Notes: a model not told the origin generated them from the letters alone. DNA of 35,554 bases from Actinomycetes bacterium (GCA_029552065.1 JAKPEG010000014.1:1-35554), one strand, 5' to 3'. Positions 1-8,077 are shown, counted from the first letter of the stretch. Translations and numbers: made by a program.

Positions 1-182
1 CCGCCATGTGCGACAAGGCCGTCGAGGCCGCGATCGCCGGCACCCCCGGCGTCATCGGCAACGACGAGGAGCAGGGCGACGAGCTGCGAGCCATCGAGTT
101 CCCGCGGATCGCCGGGCACAAGGCCTTCGACACCAGCGTCGAGTGGTTCCAGGACGTCCTGCGGGCCACCGGTCAAGCCTGA
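1..182 (+). CDS. C-terminal fragment, probable PPi-type 6-phosphofructokinase
   Basis: Only the last 59 or so codons are in the window. The frame begins at base 3 and stops at TGA 180-182. The readable tail contains GTPGVIGNDEEQGDEL, then RAIEFPRIAGHKAFDTS and a closing EWFQDVLRATGQ. A C-terminal block of the type 'GVxGxDEE...IEFxRIxGxKxFD...WF' resembles the end of the long, pyrophosphate-dependent phosphofructokinases. These interconvert fructose 6-phosphate and fructose 1,6-bisphosphate in the cytoplasm. No catalytic motif is visible, so the name rests on recalled similarity of the tail only. The ATG at base 6 is most likely internal. The stop codon lies inside the first copy of a 27-bp direct repeat, and a hairpin at 303-330 probably ends the transcript. 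Confidence 0.45.
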   Translation, partial: AMCDKAVEAAIAGTPGVIGNDEEQGDELRAIEFPRIAGHKAFDTSVEWFQDVLRATGQA

Positions 183-263
183 GCGACGAAGGCGCGCAGC
201 GGAGCAAGTGCCGAGGAGCTCGGGCAATGCGGCACTGCCTGAGCGACGAAGGCGCGCAGCGGA
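177..263 (+). repeat. 27-bp perfect direct repeat, 60-bp period
   Basis: Bases 177-203 and 237-263 are identical over 27 bp; both copies contain gagcgacgaaggcgcgcagc. The first copy includes the TGA stop of the upstream gene. The copies are exactly 60 bp apart and the DNA between them is unrelated. No open frame with gene-like codon use covers them. Confidence 0.85.
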
Positions 264-302
264 CTCGGAGATTTCCGAGGTCGCAGCGGCCCGGCGCGGC
301 CG

Positions 303-330
303 GAGGGTTGAGGTCGCACCCTCAACCCTC
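303..330 (+). terminator. Perfect 11-bp hairpin, probable terminator
   Basis: gagggttgagg (303-313) is the exact reverse complement of cctcaaccctc (320-330), with a 6-nt loop. No T run follows, which is common for terminators in high-GC actinobacteria. It lies between the phosphofructokinase-like tail and the gene at 444. The rest of 181-443 holds only the direct repeat and, presumably, the promoter of the gene at 444. Confidence 0.5.
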
Positions 331-443
331 TGGCGAGAAGCCCCCATCTGGGTCGCATCTCTGGTGCCCTGGGGAGCGAATGCGGGACGGTCGAAGGGCG
401 AAGGAAGCCCGGGAGCGAGCCGATCGTCCGGCGAGGAGGTGCG

Positions 444-1058
444 ATGTTCCTGCTCAAGCACACCCCGAGCCCGCGCCCTGCTCCGGCATCACCGCCGGGG
501 GCGCGCGACGTCCCACCCGAGGTCGTCGTCTCCGTCGAGACCCCGACCGCCCACCATCTCGCGGCACTGCGCTGGGCCACGGATCTGGCATACGACAGTG
601 GCGGGCGGCTGGTCATGCTGTCGAACCCCGGTCTCGACGCCCTGCTGGAACGGGGACGCAAGGGTGGCCTCGTCGTCGTCGGCACCCCTGGCCCCGCTTC
701 GCTCCGGGGCCGGCGGCTCACACCACTGGTCGGACAGCTCCTCGCGCTGTATCCGGGGCCCGTTGCCGTGGTCCCCGGCCTGTTTCGCGCTGCACCCGAC
801 GGGCCGGTGCTGTCCACGACAAATGCCGTGCCGAAGACCGTGCGCGCGGTTCTTGGGCAGCGCCCGCTCGTGCGCGTCGGGTCGTTCGCCGAGATGGTTC
901 GGTCGTGCTCCGAGGCCTATGTCGTGGTGCTCGTGTGCGGGCCGCACGCACGAGCGGACTTCGGTGCCTGTGCGGCTCTCGCGACGCTGGGGTCGCTCCA
1001 TGCACCCGCGATCGTCGTGCACCCGGGGGTTGACGAAAGCGCGCTCATGGCTCGATGA
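444..1058 (+). CDS. UspA-like (universal stress family) hypothetical protein
   Basis: 204 residues. ATG 444 is preceded by a strong aggaggtg ribosome binding site at about 435-442. No clear family signature is present. Residues near 70-115 read LVVVGTPGPASLRGRRLTP followed by a stretch ending PVAVVPG. This has the shape of the UspA C-terminal nucleotide-binding loop (VVVGxxGxG...PVxVV), though its glycines are not well conserved. The N-terminus has no signal peptide or membrane segment, so the protein is probably cytoplasmic. Its 3' end overlaps the 3' end of the convergent response regulator by 14 bases. USP proteins often sit in stress or hypoxia regulons driven by NarL-type regulators such as the one next door; a functional link here is inference. 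The protein could equally be an unrelated Rossmann-like hypothetical. Confidence 0.6.
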   Translation: MFLLKHTPSPRPAPASPPGARDVPPEVVVSVETPTAHHLAALRWATDLAYDSGGRLVMLSNPGLDALLERGRKGGLVVVGTPGPASLRGRRLTPLVGQLLALYPGPVAVVPGLFRAAPDGPVLSTTNAVPKTVRAVLGQRPLVRVGSFAEMVRSCSEAYVVVLVCGPHARADFGACAALATLGSLHAPAIVVHPGVDESALMAR

Positions 1059-1722
1059 GGCCGGTCCTGATCGCATAGCGAGTGACCTCGACCCGATCCT
1101 TGAGCCCGAGCTTGTCCAGCAATCTGGTCCGATGCCGCTCCACGGTCTTCGGGCTCAGGAAGAGCAGGTCGGCGATCTCCTTGCCGGTGTGGCCCTCGGC
1201 GATGAGCTTGACAATCTCCTCCTCGCGCGGGGAGAGCACGGCGAGGGTATCCCCGGACGTCTGGCTCGCGAGGTATTTGCGGATGAGGGTCGATACCGCC
1301 GCCGGATAGAGGAAAGACTCGCCACGCAGGGCCGCCCGACATGCCGCGATGAGATCGCGATCGGCCACCGACTTGTGAACGTATCCGGCGGCCCCCCAAC
1401 GGAGAGCCGCGAAGAGGTACTGCTCGTTGTCGTAGATCGACAACATGAGCATGGCCACGGGAAGCCCGCGCCGCGAGATCTCTCGTGCGGCCTGGAGCCC
1501 GGTCATGCGCGGCATGGCGACATCCAGGATGGCCAGGTCGATGCCCCCCCGAGCGATGCGCTCGACTGCGGCGGCACCGTCCTCCACCTCGGAGACAACG
1601 GCGAGGTCGGGCTCGGCGTCGATGATCCGTCGGACTCCCTGCCGCACGAGGGTGAAGTCCTCGGCGAGCAGGATGCGCGCCGAAGCTGGCGCCCTACCCT
1701 CGTGCCCGCCACCTTGGCTCAT
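1045..1722 (-). CDS. NarL/LuxR-family DNA-binding response regulator
   Basis: 225 residues from ATG 1722. That ATG overlaps the kinase stop as ATGA and has GGAGGT five bases upstream; the ATG at 1743 would overlap the kinase by 25 bases and is less likely. The receiver domain spans residues 16-135, with acidic pair E21/D22, phospho-acceptor D67 in AILDVAMP, S95 and K117. A LuxR-type helix-turn-helix fills about residues 160-218 (LSPREEEIVKLIAEG, then GKEIADLLFLSPKTVERHR). By family, phosphorylation by the cognate kinase drives dimerisation and promoter binding. It is translationally coupled to the kinase gene just upstream. The target genes are unknown. The divergent DUF1538/PII operon and the UspA-like gene are the obvious candidates by position. 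Confidence 0.93.
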   Translation of the reverse strand: MSQGGGHEGRAPASARILLAEDFTLVRQGVRRIIDAEPDLAVVSEVEDGAAAVERIARGGIDLAILDVAMPRMTGLQAAREISRRGLPVAMLMLSIYDNEQYLFAALRWGAAGYVHKSVADRDLIAACRAALRGESFLYPAAVSTLIRKYLASQTSGDTLAVLSPREEEIVKLIAEGHTGKEIADLLFLSPKTVERHRTRLLDKLGLKDRVEVTRYAIRTGLIEP

Positions 1723-2672
1723 TCGTGACCTCCGCTGCGCCACGTGGGAATGCTCAGTCGCACGGTCGTGCCGACCCCGGGCATCGCGTCGACGACCAGG
1801 GTCCCGTGCACGAGCCGGGCGCGTTCGCTCATACCCATGATGCCTGTGCCTGCCTGACCGCGCGCACCGGAGCCGTCGTCACGGATCACGACCTCGAGCC
1901 CGGTATTCGACTCGGCGATCATCACCACCGCGCGACGTGCCCCGGCATGGCGGACCACGTTCGTGAGCGCCTCTTGAACCACCCGATAGATGACCAGTTC
2001 CTCTTCTGGTGAGCCCTCAAGCCCCGCGGGGAAGACCGACTCGACGACGAGTCCGGAGTGCCGGGAGAGCTCATCCACGAGATCGGCGAGGGCGGCCTTG
2101 AGCCCGAGATCGGCGAGGACCCCCGGACGCAGCCGGGCGGAGATGGCCCGGACGTCGTCGTGCGTGCGGCGGGCGAGTTCGCTGAGTTCGGACACCTCAC
2201 CGCGCAGGGGCGCAGTCAGCTCGCGCCCGAGCAGTTCAAGACGCAGCAGCATGACGGTGAGCCGCTGCCCCACCTCGTCATGCAGTTCCGCGGCAACCCG
2301 GGCACGCTCGCCCTCCTGGGCGGTGAGCGACGCACGTGTGCTGCTCTCGCGCTCCCGCTCGAGCCGCGCGAGCATGAGGTTGTATGCCGTCGCCAGCGCG
2401 GCGATCTCGTCGTGTCCCCGTACCAACACCCCCCGGTCCCGCCTGGGGGCGTCCAGCGCCGTGAGCGCCTCGCGCAGGTCCCCAAGAGGACGCAGCGCGC
2501 GCCGGATGATGAAACCGTTGACCGCGAAGATCGCCGTCAAACCCATCCCCAGGACGAGGATCTCGTCGAGGCTGGCTGTCTCTGACACGGTGACCGGCGC
2601 GAACGCCAGGACCAGTGTCGCCACGAGCAACGTGGCGACACTGCCGAGGAAGAGCCTCCAGAACAGCGACAT
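1719..2672 (-). CDS. NarL-type sensor histidine kinase (HisKA_3)
   Basis: 317 residues from ATG 2672, chosen because GGAGG lies six bases upstream and the protein then begins directly with a membrane segment. Upstream codons give a basic, proline-rich stretch unlike a protein start. Two membrane helices (about residues 8-28 and 38-56) enclose a loop of only about ten residues, so there is essentially no extracytoplasmic sensor. A HAMP-like segment follows (57-108), then the HisKA_3 box AAELHDEVGQRL with H131. The ATPase domain has the N-box VQEALTNVVRHAG and G-box RDDGSG...GTGIMGMSERA. The short loop suggests it senses the membrane or a cytoplasmic cue. It phosphorylates the response regulator encoded immediately downstream. 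Confidence 0.92.
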   Translation of the reverse strand: MSLFWRLFLGSVATLLVATLVLAFAPVTVSETASLDEILVLGMGLTAIFAVNGFIIRRALRPLGDLREALTALDAPRRDRGVLVRGHDEIAALATAYNLMLARLERERESSTRASLTAQEGERARVAAELHDEVGQRLTVMLLRLELLGRELTAPLRGEVSELSELARRTHDDVRAISARLRPGVLADLGLKAALADLVDELSRHSGLVVESVFPAGLEGSPEEELVIYRVVQEALTNVVRHAGARRAVVMIAESNTGLEVVIRDDGSGARGQAGTGIMGMSERARLVHGTLVVDAMPGVGTTVRLSIPTWRSGGHE

Positions 2673-2866
2673 CGCGAGCCTCCGCGTCGACGCCTCCGTG
2701 AGCGGCGGACAGGTTGCCGCCGACGGTTCGAACCCTAGTCGCACCACAGCCGTTCGGGTGCCCAGGATTGCGGTCTTCCCCCAGCCTGATTGGGGGTGGG
2801 GCCCCCTAGCCGAACCGAGGCAGGCACCCCAGGGTGGGGGCAACGTCACGAAGGAGTGAGCGCCAC
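2673..2866. promoter_or_regulatory. Divergent promoter region with G/C inverted repeats
   Basis: This 194-bp gap separates the kinase from the DUF1538 operon, so it must carry both promoters. It contains an inverted repeat, ccccca (2778-2783) against tggggg (2791-2796) with a 7-nt spacer, and the self-complementary ggggcccc at 2798-2805. These could form an operator. No convincing -10/-35 pair was identified. Confidence 0.35.
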
Positions 2867-3607
2867 ATGATGCGGGAGGTCGGTGCCGCGTTGGCCCGCG
2901 ACCTCGTCTTCGCGGTTCGCGACCTGCTTCCCATCGTCCTGGTCGTCGCTGCCTTCCAGCTGCTGGTGTTGCGAGCGCCGTTGCCTGACCTGGCCGGGAT
3001 ACTGTCCGGCTCGGTGCTGGTCGTGGTGGGACTGGCCCTGTTCGTCCGTGGACTCGACCTCGGGCTGTTTCCGATCGGGGAGACGATGGCACTCGGCCTT
3101 GCCAAACGGGGCAGCGTCTGGGCGCTGACGATCTTCGCCTTCGCCCTCGGCTTCAGTACGACCGCCGCCGAGCCGGCGCTCATTGCCATCGCGGCCGAGG
3201 CCGCTGCAGTCGCGGCCGAAGCCGGTGCCATCGCCCCGACCCCCGACGCTCAGCAGAGTTATGCCGTGGGGCTCCGGCTGACGGTCGCGCTCTCGGTGGG
3301 AGCAGCGATCGTCGTGGGGGTCATTCGGATCATCCGCGGCTGGCCGATCCACTGGCTCATCATCGGCGGCTACCTAGGCGTGCTGGTGATGACCGTGTTC
3401 GCCCCGCCGGACATCGTCGGGATCGCCTACGACTCCGGTGGTGTCACGACGTCGACGATGACCGTGCCCCTGGTCACCGCGCTCGGGGTCGGCCTGGCCA
3501 CCGCCATCCGAGGACGCAACCCGATGGTCGACGGCTTCGGGCTCATCGCCTTTGCCTCGCTCACCCCGATGGTGTTCGTCATGGGCTACGGGATCTTCGT
3601 GTCATGA
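2867..3607 (+). CDS. DUF1538 membrane protein, first of a pair
   Basis: 246 residues from ATG 2867, with aaggag ten bases upstream; an in-frame start at 2834 would add an unlikely arginine-rich leader. There are about six or seven hydrophobic helices. The DUF1538 signatures are [13 protein letters not shown] (near residues 98-110) and [21 protein letters not shown], followed by [17 protein letters not shown] near the C-terminus. The substrate and activity of the family are unknown to me. The protein overlaps its paralogue by four bases (ATGA). In some bacteria, as I recall, DUF1538 occurs as a single chain with two tandem domains, so this gene and the next probably form the two halves of one complex. 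The following PII-like gene suggests regulated transport. Confidence 0.88.
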   Translation: MMREVGAALARDLVFAVRDLLPIVLVVAAFQLLVLRAPLPDLAGILSGSVLVVVGLALFVRGLDLGLFPIGETMALGLAKRGSVWALTIFAFALGFSTTAAEPALIAIAAEAAAVAAEAGAIAPTPDAQQSYAVGLRLTVALSVGAAIVVGVIRIIRGWPIHWLIIGGYLGVLVMTVFAPPDIVGIAYDSGGVTTSTMTVPLVTALGVGLATAIRGRNPMVDGFGLIAFASLTPMVFVMGYGIFVS

Positions 3608-4434
3608 ACGAGGCTCTGTCCGTGCTGGGGACCACGTTGCGCGACACGATTCTGGCCCTCTTGCCCATCGTCGTGCTGATCGCGGTCTTCCAGCGACTGG
3701 TCATACGTCAACGACTAGCCGAGATCCGCAGTATCGCGGTCGGATTCGCACTCGTCCTGGTGGGAATGGTGCTGTTCATCACGGGCCTCGAGAACGCCCT
3801 CTTCCCCCTCGGCCGTGCGATGGCGCAACAGCTCACCGACTCTGCCTTCCTCGGTGTCGGTGATGCCGCGGCCGCTTCCTGGCAGGACTACTGGGCCGTC
3901 TATGCCTTCGGAGGCCTTATCGGCTTCGCGACGACCATCGCCGAGCCAGCGCTCATCGCGGTGACGAAGAAGGCGCAACTCGTCTCGGGCGGCACCCTCA
4001 GTGCCTGGGGACTGCGCATCGTCGTCGCCTTCGGTGTCATGGTCGGGATTGCCCTCGGCTGCTTCCGGATCGTGAACGGCTCGCCCCTACCGGCCTACAT
4101 CATCGTCGGCTATCTCGTGGTGTCGATCCAGGCATTCCACGCCCCGCGCAGCATTCTCGCGCTCGCCTTCGACACCGGTGGGGTGACCACCTCCACCGTC
4201 ACCGTGCCGCTCGTTGCCGCGCTCGGCCTCGGGCTGGCCAGCCACATCCCGGGGCGCAGCCCGCTCGTGGACGGGTTCGGGCTCATCGCCTTCGCCAGCC
4301 TGTTCCCCATCATGGCAGTCATGGGCTACGCCCAGATCGGCCAGCGGCGGTCGCGGCGACGCGGGGCACCCCAGGGCCGCGCGGCACCCGCACGTGCGCC
4401 CAGTCCCCAGGTCCGGACCAGCCAGGAGGCGTGA
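3604..4434 (+). CDS. DUF1538 membrane protein, second of a pair
   Basis: 276 residues; ATG 3604 overlaps the stop of the preceding paralogue. It repeats the same architecture: hydrophobic helices, [13 protein letters not shown] near the middle, [21 protein letters not shown], then [17 protein letters not shown]. After the last helix it carries a basic, proline- and alanine-rich tail of about 30 residues ([12 protein letters not shown] onward) that the first paralogue lacks. This tail could be a cytoplasmic docking segment for the PII-like or CBS protein; that is inference. Its stop overlaps the PII-like start as TGATG, so the genes should be translated together in a fixed ratio. Confidence 0.88.
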   Translation: MNEALSVLGTTLRDTILALLPIVVLIAVFQRLVIRQRLAEIRSIAVGFALVLVGMVLFITGLENALFPLGRAMAQQLTDSAFLGVGDAAAASWQDYWAVYAFGGLIGFATTIAEPALIAVTKKAQLVSGGTLSAWGLRIVVAFGVMVGIALGCFRIVNGSPLPAYIIVGYLVVSIQAFHAPRSILALAFDTGGVTTSTVTVPLVAALGLGLASHIPGRSPLVDGFGLIAFASLFPIMAVMGYAQIGQRRSRRRGAPQGRAAPARAPSPQVRTSQEA

Positions 4435-4784
4435 TGCACTTCAAACTCATCGTCGTGGCCGTGGACGACGGCCTTGCCCAGGAAGTCGTCGAGGTCGCCC
4501 GGGAGGCCGGGGCGACGGGGGCGACGGTCCTCAACCAGGCTCGCGGGGAGGGACTTACCCGTCCCCGCACCTTCTTCGGCATGGACCTGGTCAGCCAACG
4601 GGACGTCATCCTCTTGCTCGTCGAGCAGCACCTGGCACGCCGGATCCTGGAACGCATCGGGCAGGTAGCCGCCTTCGACTCGCGCGAGGGTGCCGGGATC
4701 GCCTTCCAGGTGGACGTCGAGGACGCGGTGGGCATCCTTCACCAGGCGCGCACACTCACCGCACTCATCGAGGAGGACTTGTGA
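4434..4784 (+). CDS. PII-like signalling protein
   Basis: 116 residues. I chose ATG 4434, four bases after aggagg; GTG 4431 would leave only one base of spacing. The sequence opens with the ferredoxin-like strand FKLIVVAVDDGLAQEVVEVA, followed by GATGATVLNQARGEGL at the usual T-loop position, then FFGMDLVSQRDVILLLVE and IAFQVDVEDAVGI. This is the layout of PII-superfamily trimers, which bind nucleotides between subunits and plug or release membrane partners (GlnK with AmtB, SbtB with SbtA). The canonical T-loop tyrosine of GlnB/GlnK is not evident, so this is a PII-like branch and not the nitrogen PII itself. Its position after two membrane-protein genes makes them the likely partners. Confidence 0.82.
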   Translation: MHFKLIVVAVDDGLAQEVVEVAREAGATGATVLNQARGEGLTRPRTFFGMDLVSQRDVILLLVEQHLARRILERIGQVAAFDSREGAGIAFQVDVEDAVGILHQARTLTALIEEDL

Positions 4785-5188
4785 ACTCGCCACGTCAGAT
4801 CATCCGGGTCAAGGATGTCATGAAGACCCAGGTGGACCTCGTCGATCGAGGCACGACGATCGCCGAAGCGCTGCGACAGATGAAACACATCGAGACGAAG
4901 GCCCTTATCGTCGACAAGCGCGACGAGGACGACGAATACGGCATCGTCCTCATCTCCGACATCGCGCGTGGGGTGCTCGCCACGGACCGCGCGCCGGACC
5001 GCGTGAACGTCTACGAGATCATGTCGAAGCCCGTGATCACGGTTCACCCGGACATGAACATCCGCTACTGCGCGCGCCTGTTCGACAAGTTCGGGTTGTC
5101 GCGGGCTCCGGTCACCAGACGCGGCCACATCGTGGGCATCGTCAGCTACACGGACATGGTGCTCAAGGGTCTCGTGCGCGACCTCTAG
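4781..5188 (+). CDS. Twin CBS-domain protein
   Basis: 135 residues from GTG 4781, which overlaps the PII-like stop as GTGA and has aggagg four bases upstream. Two CBS domains fill the protein. The first runs from VKDVMKTQVDLVDRGTTIAEAL to IVLISDIARGVL, the second from VYEIMSKPVITVHPDMNI to VGIVSYTDMVLKGL. CBS pairs bind adenosine nucleotides (AMP, ATP, sometimes SAM or c-di-AMP) and report energy state to a partner. No catalytic domain is fused. Last in a four-gene coupled operon, it probably adds an adenylate-sensing input to the DUF1538 complex. Confidence 0.92.
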   Translation: MNSPRQIIRVKDVMKTQVDLVDRGTTIAEALRQMKHIETKALIVDKRDEDDEYGIVLISDIARGVLATDRAPDRVNVYEIMSKPVITVHPDMNIRYCARLFDKFGLSRAPVTRRGHIVGIVSYTDMVLKGLVRDL

Positions 5189-5218
5189 GGTCCGTCACTC
5201 GTCGTCTGCGAACGGACC
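5189..5218 (+). terminator. Weak inverted repeat after CBS gene
   Basis: ggtccgt (5189-5195) pairs with acggacc (5212-5218) across a 16-nt loop, directly after the CBS stop codon. It lies between convergent genes. The stem is short and no T run follows, so the call is tentative. The rest of 5219-5279 shows nothing further. Confidence 0.3.
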
Positions 5219-5279
5219 GTGGCGACCATCGCCGCGGTTCTCGTCCGCAGCGCGACGCGCCGACGACGGGACCGAGACG

Positions 5280-5450
5280 TCAGCGGCGGCGCCGGCGCGC
5301 GAGCATGACGAGAGCGGTCAGCGCGCCCACACCCACGACGAGGACCACGACCACGACCACGAGAACCGACAGAACGACGACGCCACCTCCGCCGCGGAGC
5401 GACGGCGGCAGGACGTCGAACACGAGGGCGGATCTCACCGAAGCCTCCAT
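5280..5450 (-). CDS. Small single-pass membrane protein
   Basis: 56 residues from ATG 5450. A short N-terminal segment (MEASVRSALVFDVLPPSLRG) precedes one very hydrophobic valine-rich helix of about 27 residues. The protein ends in five arginines before TGA, giving a clear positive-inside topology with a cytoplasmic C-terminus. The start overlaps the 3' end of the upstream membrane-protein gene by 16 bases and has no good ribosome binding site, so translation would depend on coupling. I recognise no family. The clean helix plus basic anchor argues that it is a gene. A shadow frame remains possible. Confidence 0.5.
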   Translation of the reverse strand: MEASVRSALVFDVLPPSLRGGGGVVVLSVLVVVVVVLVVGVGALTALVMLARRRRR

Positions 5451-6388
5451 CGGGACGGACGGGCAAGGAGCGCGAGCAGCACGGGAAACTCGAGATAAGC
5501 GTGATACGAGGCGAGGGCGGCATAGACCGTCCGACCTTGACCGTAGTCGCCGAGCAGGAGGGCCGCGAGCAGCACGCCGAGGCCCAGCCCGATCGCCCAG
5601 ACCCGCCGGCTGGTGAGCGCCGGCCAGCGCGCCTCGAAGGCCGCCGTCACCTCCGGTGCCGCACGAGGCATGAACCACACCCACACCACGTAGTGCATCG
5701 TCTGGAGGAAGGCGAAGCCGACGAGCATCCGGACGGCCAGCTCCGGGGTGCCCGGCCAGGCGCTCGCGGCGACCACGGCCGAGCCGTCACCGACCAGCCC
5801 GGTGACCACTCCGGAGCCCGGGTGCACCCAGCGATCGACCGCGCCGAGCAGGATCGCCGCGGGCACGACGAGCACCCAGCCGACCTGGACCGCACGGAAG
5901 GCCCAACGACCGGGGGTGGCGAGCCGGCGCGACCAGTCCCAGAGGAAGACGAGCGGCACGAGGTTGTGCAGGTGGGCGAGCACGACCACGTGGTATGCCG
6001 GGTGGCTCAGCGACGCGGCGGCGCCCCCGAGCAGCACCGCCCAGGCAGTGAGGCGGGCCCACCCGCGCAGGCCGACAGCCGCGCCCGCGGCGAGCACGGT
6101 ATAGCCCAGGAGGATCTCGGCGGTCCGGGCCGTGACCCCGACGTAGGCACCGGCCAGCCGGGCGAGGACAATTCCGGTGACGAGCACGACGAGCAACACA
6201 CCCACCCGACCGGCAAGCAGGTCGCCGAATCGGCCCAACACGTAGCGCAGTTCGAGCACGTTGTGGAGGACACCGAAAAGGATGAGCCCGACGACGGTCA
6301 CCGCCAGCGGCACCCTGGTCGCCAGCGCGAGTGCGGCAAGCGCGACGAGCGCGAGCGCGGCGGCATACCTGCTGGCGCTCGGGCTCAC
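5435..6388 (-). CDS. Polytopic membrane protein of unknown function
   Basis: 317 residues from GTG 6388. The frame extends to an ATG at 6499, but that part is serine- and threonine-rich and lies wholly inside the opposite gene. About eight or nine hydrophobic segments are visible. Histidines and aromatics sit in or near helices: FGVLHNVLELRYVLGRF, SHPAYHVVVLAHLHNLVPLVF, LQTMHYVVWVWFMPR and YHAYLEFPVLLAL. Such intramembrane histidines suggest metal or haem binding, or a membrane oxidoreductase. This is inference, and I do not recognise the family. The gene diverges from, and its 5' end overlaps, the small membrane protein on the plus strand. Confidence 0.72.
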   Translation of the reverse strand: MSPSASRYAAALALVALAALALATRVPLAVTVVGLILFGVLHNVLELRYVLGRFGDLLAGRVGVLLVVLVTGIVLARLAGAYVGVTARTAEILLGYTVLAAGAAVGLRGWARLTAWAVLLGGAAASLSHPAYHVVVLAHLHNLVPLVFLWDWSRRLATPGRWAFRAVQVGWVLVVPAAILLGAVDRWVHPGSGVVTGLVGDGSAVVAASAWPGTPELAVRMLVGFAFLQTMHYVVWVWFMPRAAPEVTAAFEARWPALTSRRVWAIGLGLGVLLAALLLGDYGQGRTVYAALASYHAYLEFPVLLALLARPSRWRLR

Positions 6389-6689
6389 CCTGCTCGTCGA
6401 GGTGCCGGTGTATCTCGTGCTCGCCGCAAGGTTCGCCTGCCTGTCACGCCCGCTCGCGCTCGCCGGCGCGGTAGGCGTCAACTTGCTCACGCACCCCATT
6501 GTCTATGCCGTCGCCCTCGCCTGGCCGCACCCGGTGGTCTGGGTGCTTGCCGAGCTCGGTGCGGTGGCGGTGGAGGCCCTCGGGCTTGCCTGGGCGTGGC
6601 GGGTGCCCCGTCCGAGTGCGTGGCTGTGGCTCGGAGCGGTCGCCGCCAACGCTCTCTCGACGGCCGTGGGCCTCGTCGTGCTCGGCTAG
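6282..6689 (+). CDS. Small polytopic membrane protein, hypothetical
   Basis: 135 residues if ATG 6282 is used (ggagga lies 11 bases upstream). GTG codons at 6402 and 6408 are alternatives but would cut the first helix. Three to four helices are seen: YLLALGLTLLVEVPVYLVLA, a segment with VNLLTHPIVYAVALAW, then VLAELGAVAVEALGLAWAW and AVAANALSTAVGLVVLG. I recognise no characterised family. The chosen start overlaps the 5' end of the divergent membrane-protein gene by about 107 bases, so one or both N-termini may be shorter. The C-terminal two thirds are secure. Confidence 0.62.
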   Translation: MSPTTVTASGTLVASASAASATSASAAAYLLALGLTLLVEVPVYLVLAARFACLSRPLALAGAVGVNLLTHPIVYAVALAWPHPVVWVLAELGAVAVEALGLAWAWRVPRPSAWLWLGAVAANALSTAVGLVVLG

Positions 6690-6835
6690 CGGTGCCCCCG
6701 AGCAGCGCGACCCCCGGGGGAGGCGAAGGTCACCGGCTGCGGGCATGGCCCGACGGCGAGCCCACGGCATACGATCGACGCGGACCGCAGCGCCCGCAAG
6801 CCGCGCGACCGCATCCCTTCCGACAAGGAGTTCCC

Positions 6836-8059
6836 GTGACCGAAGCCGTGATCGTCTCCACCGCCCGCAGCCCCATCGGGCGGGCCTTCAAGGGATCGCT
6901 CAAGGACATCCGTCCCGACGACCTGTCCGTCCAGATGGTGCACGCGGCGCTCGCGCAGATCCCTGCCCTCGACCCGCGGGACATCGAGGACATCTACTGG
7001 GGCTGCGCCGAGCCCTCGGGCAAGCACGGGGCCAACCTCGCCCGCGTCGTCGCCGTGCTCGCCGGCTTCGACCACCTGCCGGGATCGACGATCAACCGGT
7101 TCTGTGCCTCCTCGGTGCAGACCACGCGGATGGCCTTCCACGCGATCAAGGCCGGCGAGGGCGACGTCTTCGTCTCCGGCGGAGTCGAGTGCGTCTCCCA
7201 GTACGGCAACTTCGCGGGTGCCGGCGGATCCAACCCCGACGACCAGAACGTGCTGTTCAAGCCCGGCATGGCGCGTTCCGCCGAGATCGCCGCCACCAAT
7301 GCCGTGTGGACCGACCCGCGTGCCGAGGGGATCATCCCCGACGTCTACATCCCCATGGGCCAGACCGCCGAGAACGTCGCGACCATGCGCGGGATCACCC
7401 GGCTGCGCCAGGACGAGTGGGGCGTGTCCTCGCAGAACCGGGCCGAAGCGGCCATCGCGAGCGGCTTCTTCGCCACGGACATCACCCCGGTGACGATGCC
7501 CGACGGCACGGTCGTGTCCACCGACGACGGCCCGCGCCCGGGCGTCACCGTCGAGGGTGTCTCCGGCCTCAAGACCGTCTTCCGCGAGAACGGCACGGTC
7601 ACGGCCGCCAACGCCTGCCCGCTCAACGACGGGGCCGCGGCCGTCGTCGTCATGAGCGACCGCAAGGCCAACGAGCTCGGGCTCACCCCGATCGCTCGCG
7701 TCGTCGCCAGCGCCGCCACCGGCCTCTCCCCCGAGATCATGGGCATGGGTCCGGTCGAGGCCTCCCGCAAGGCCCTCAAGCTCGCCGGCATGTCGATCTC
7801 GGACATGGACCTCTACGAGATCAACGAGGCCTTCGCCGTGCAGGTGCTCGCCTCGGCCGACGACCTGGGGATGGACCTGGACAAGCTCAACGTCCACGGT
7901 GGCGCGATCGCCCTCGGCCACCCCTTCGGCTCGACCGGTGCCCGGATCACGACCACCCTGCTGCACGGGCTCGCCGCCAAGGACGGCACCTTCGGCCTCG
8001 AGACGATGTGCGTGGGCGGTGGCCAGGGCATGGCCATCATCTACGAGCGGCTCTCGTGA
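6836..8059 (+). CDS. Acetyl-CoA C-acyltransferase (thiolase)
   Basis: 407 residues from GTG 6836, with aaggag five bases upstream. This is a complete thiolase. The nucleophile C90 lies in [20 protein letters not shown] precedes the conserved [19 protein letters not shown] histidine region, and the second catalytic cysteine is in [10 protein letters not shown] at the C-terminus. Thiolases cleave 3-ketoacyl-CoA with CoA, or run the reverse condensation of two acetyl-CoA. Length and motifs fit FadA-type actinobacterial enzymes; chain-length preference cannot be read. No FadB partner is adjacent, so it stands alone. It is followed by a strong hairpin terminator. Confidence 0.95.
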   Translation: MTEAVIVSTARSPIGRAFKGSLKDIRPDDLSVQMVHAALAQIPALDPRDIEDIYWGCAEPSGKHGANLARVVAVLAGFDHLPGSTINRFCASSVQTTRMAFHAIKAGEGDVFVSGGVECVSQYGNFAGAGGSNPDDQNVLFKPGMARSAEIAATNAVWTDPRAEGIIPDVYIPMGQTAENVATMRGITRLRQDEWGVSSQNRAEAAIASGFFATDITPVTMPDGTVVSTDDGPRPGVTVEGVSGLKTVFRENGTVTAANACPLNDGAAAVVVMSDRKANELGLTPIARVVASAATGLSPEIMGMGPVEASRKALKLAGMSISDMDLYEINEAFAVQVLASADDLGMDLDKLNVHGGAIALGHPFGSTGARITTTLLHGLAAKDGTFGLETMCVGGGQGMAIIYERLS

Positions 8060-8077
8060 CCCGCTGACGCACCCGAA

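Noticed and set aside
8..1033. 341-codon frame covering the direct repeats
   Set aside because: Arginine-rich nonsense composition; conflicts with the better supported frames ending at 182 and starting at 444.
2778..2806. DosR/DevR box upstream of the DUF1538 operon
   Set aside because: Only G and C runs match; the palindromic GGGACT-type core is not present.
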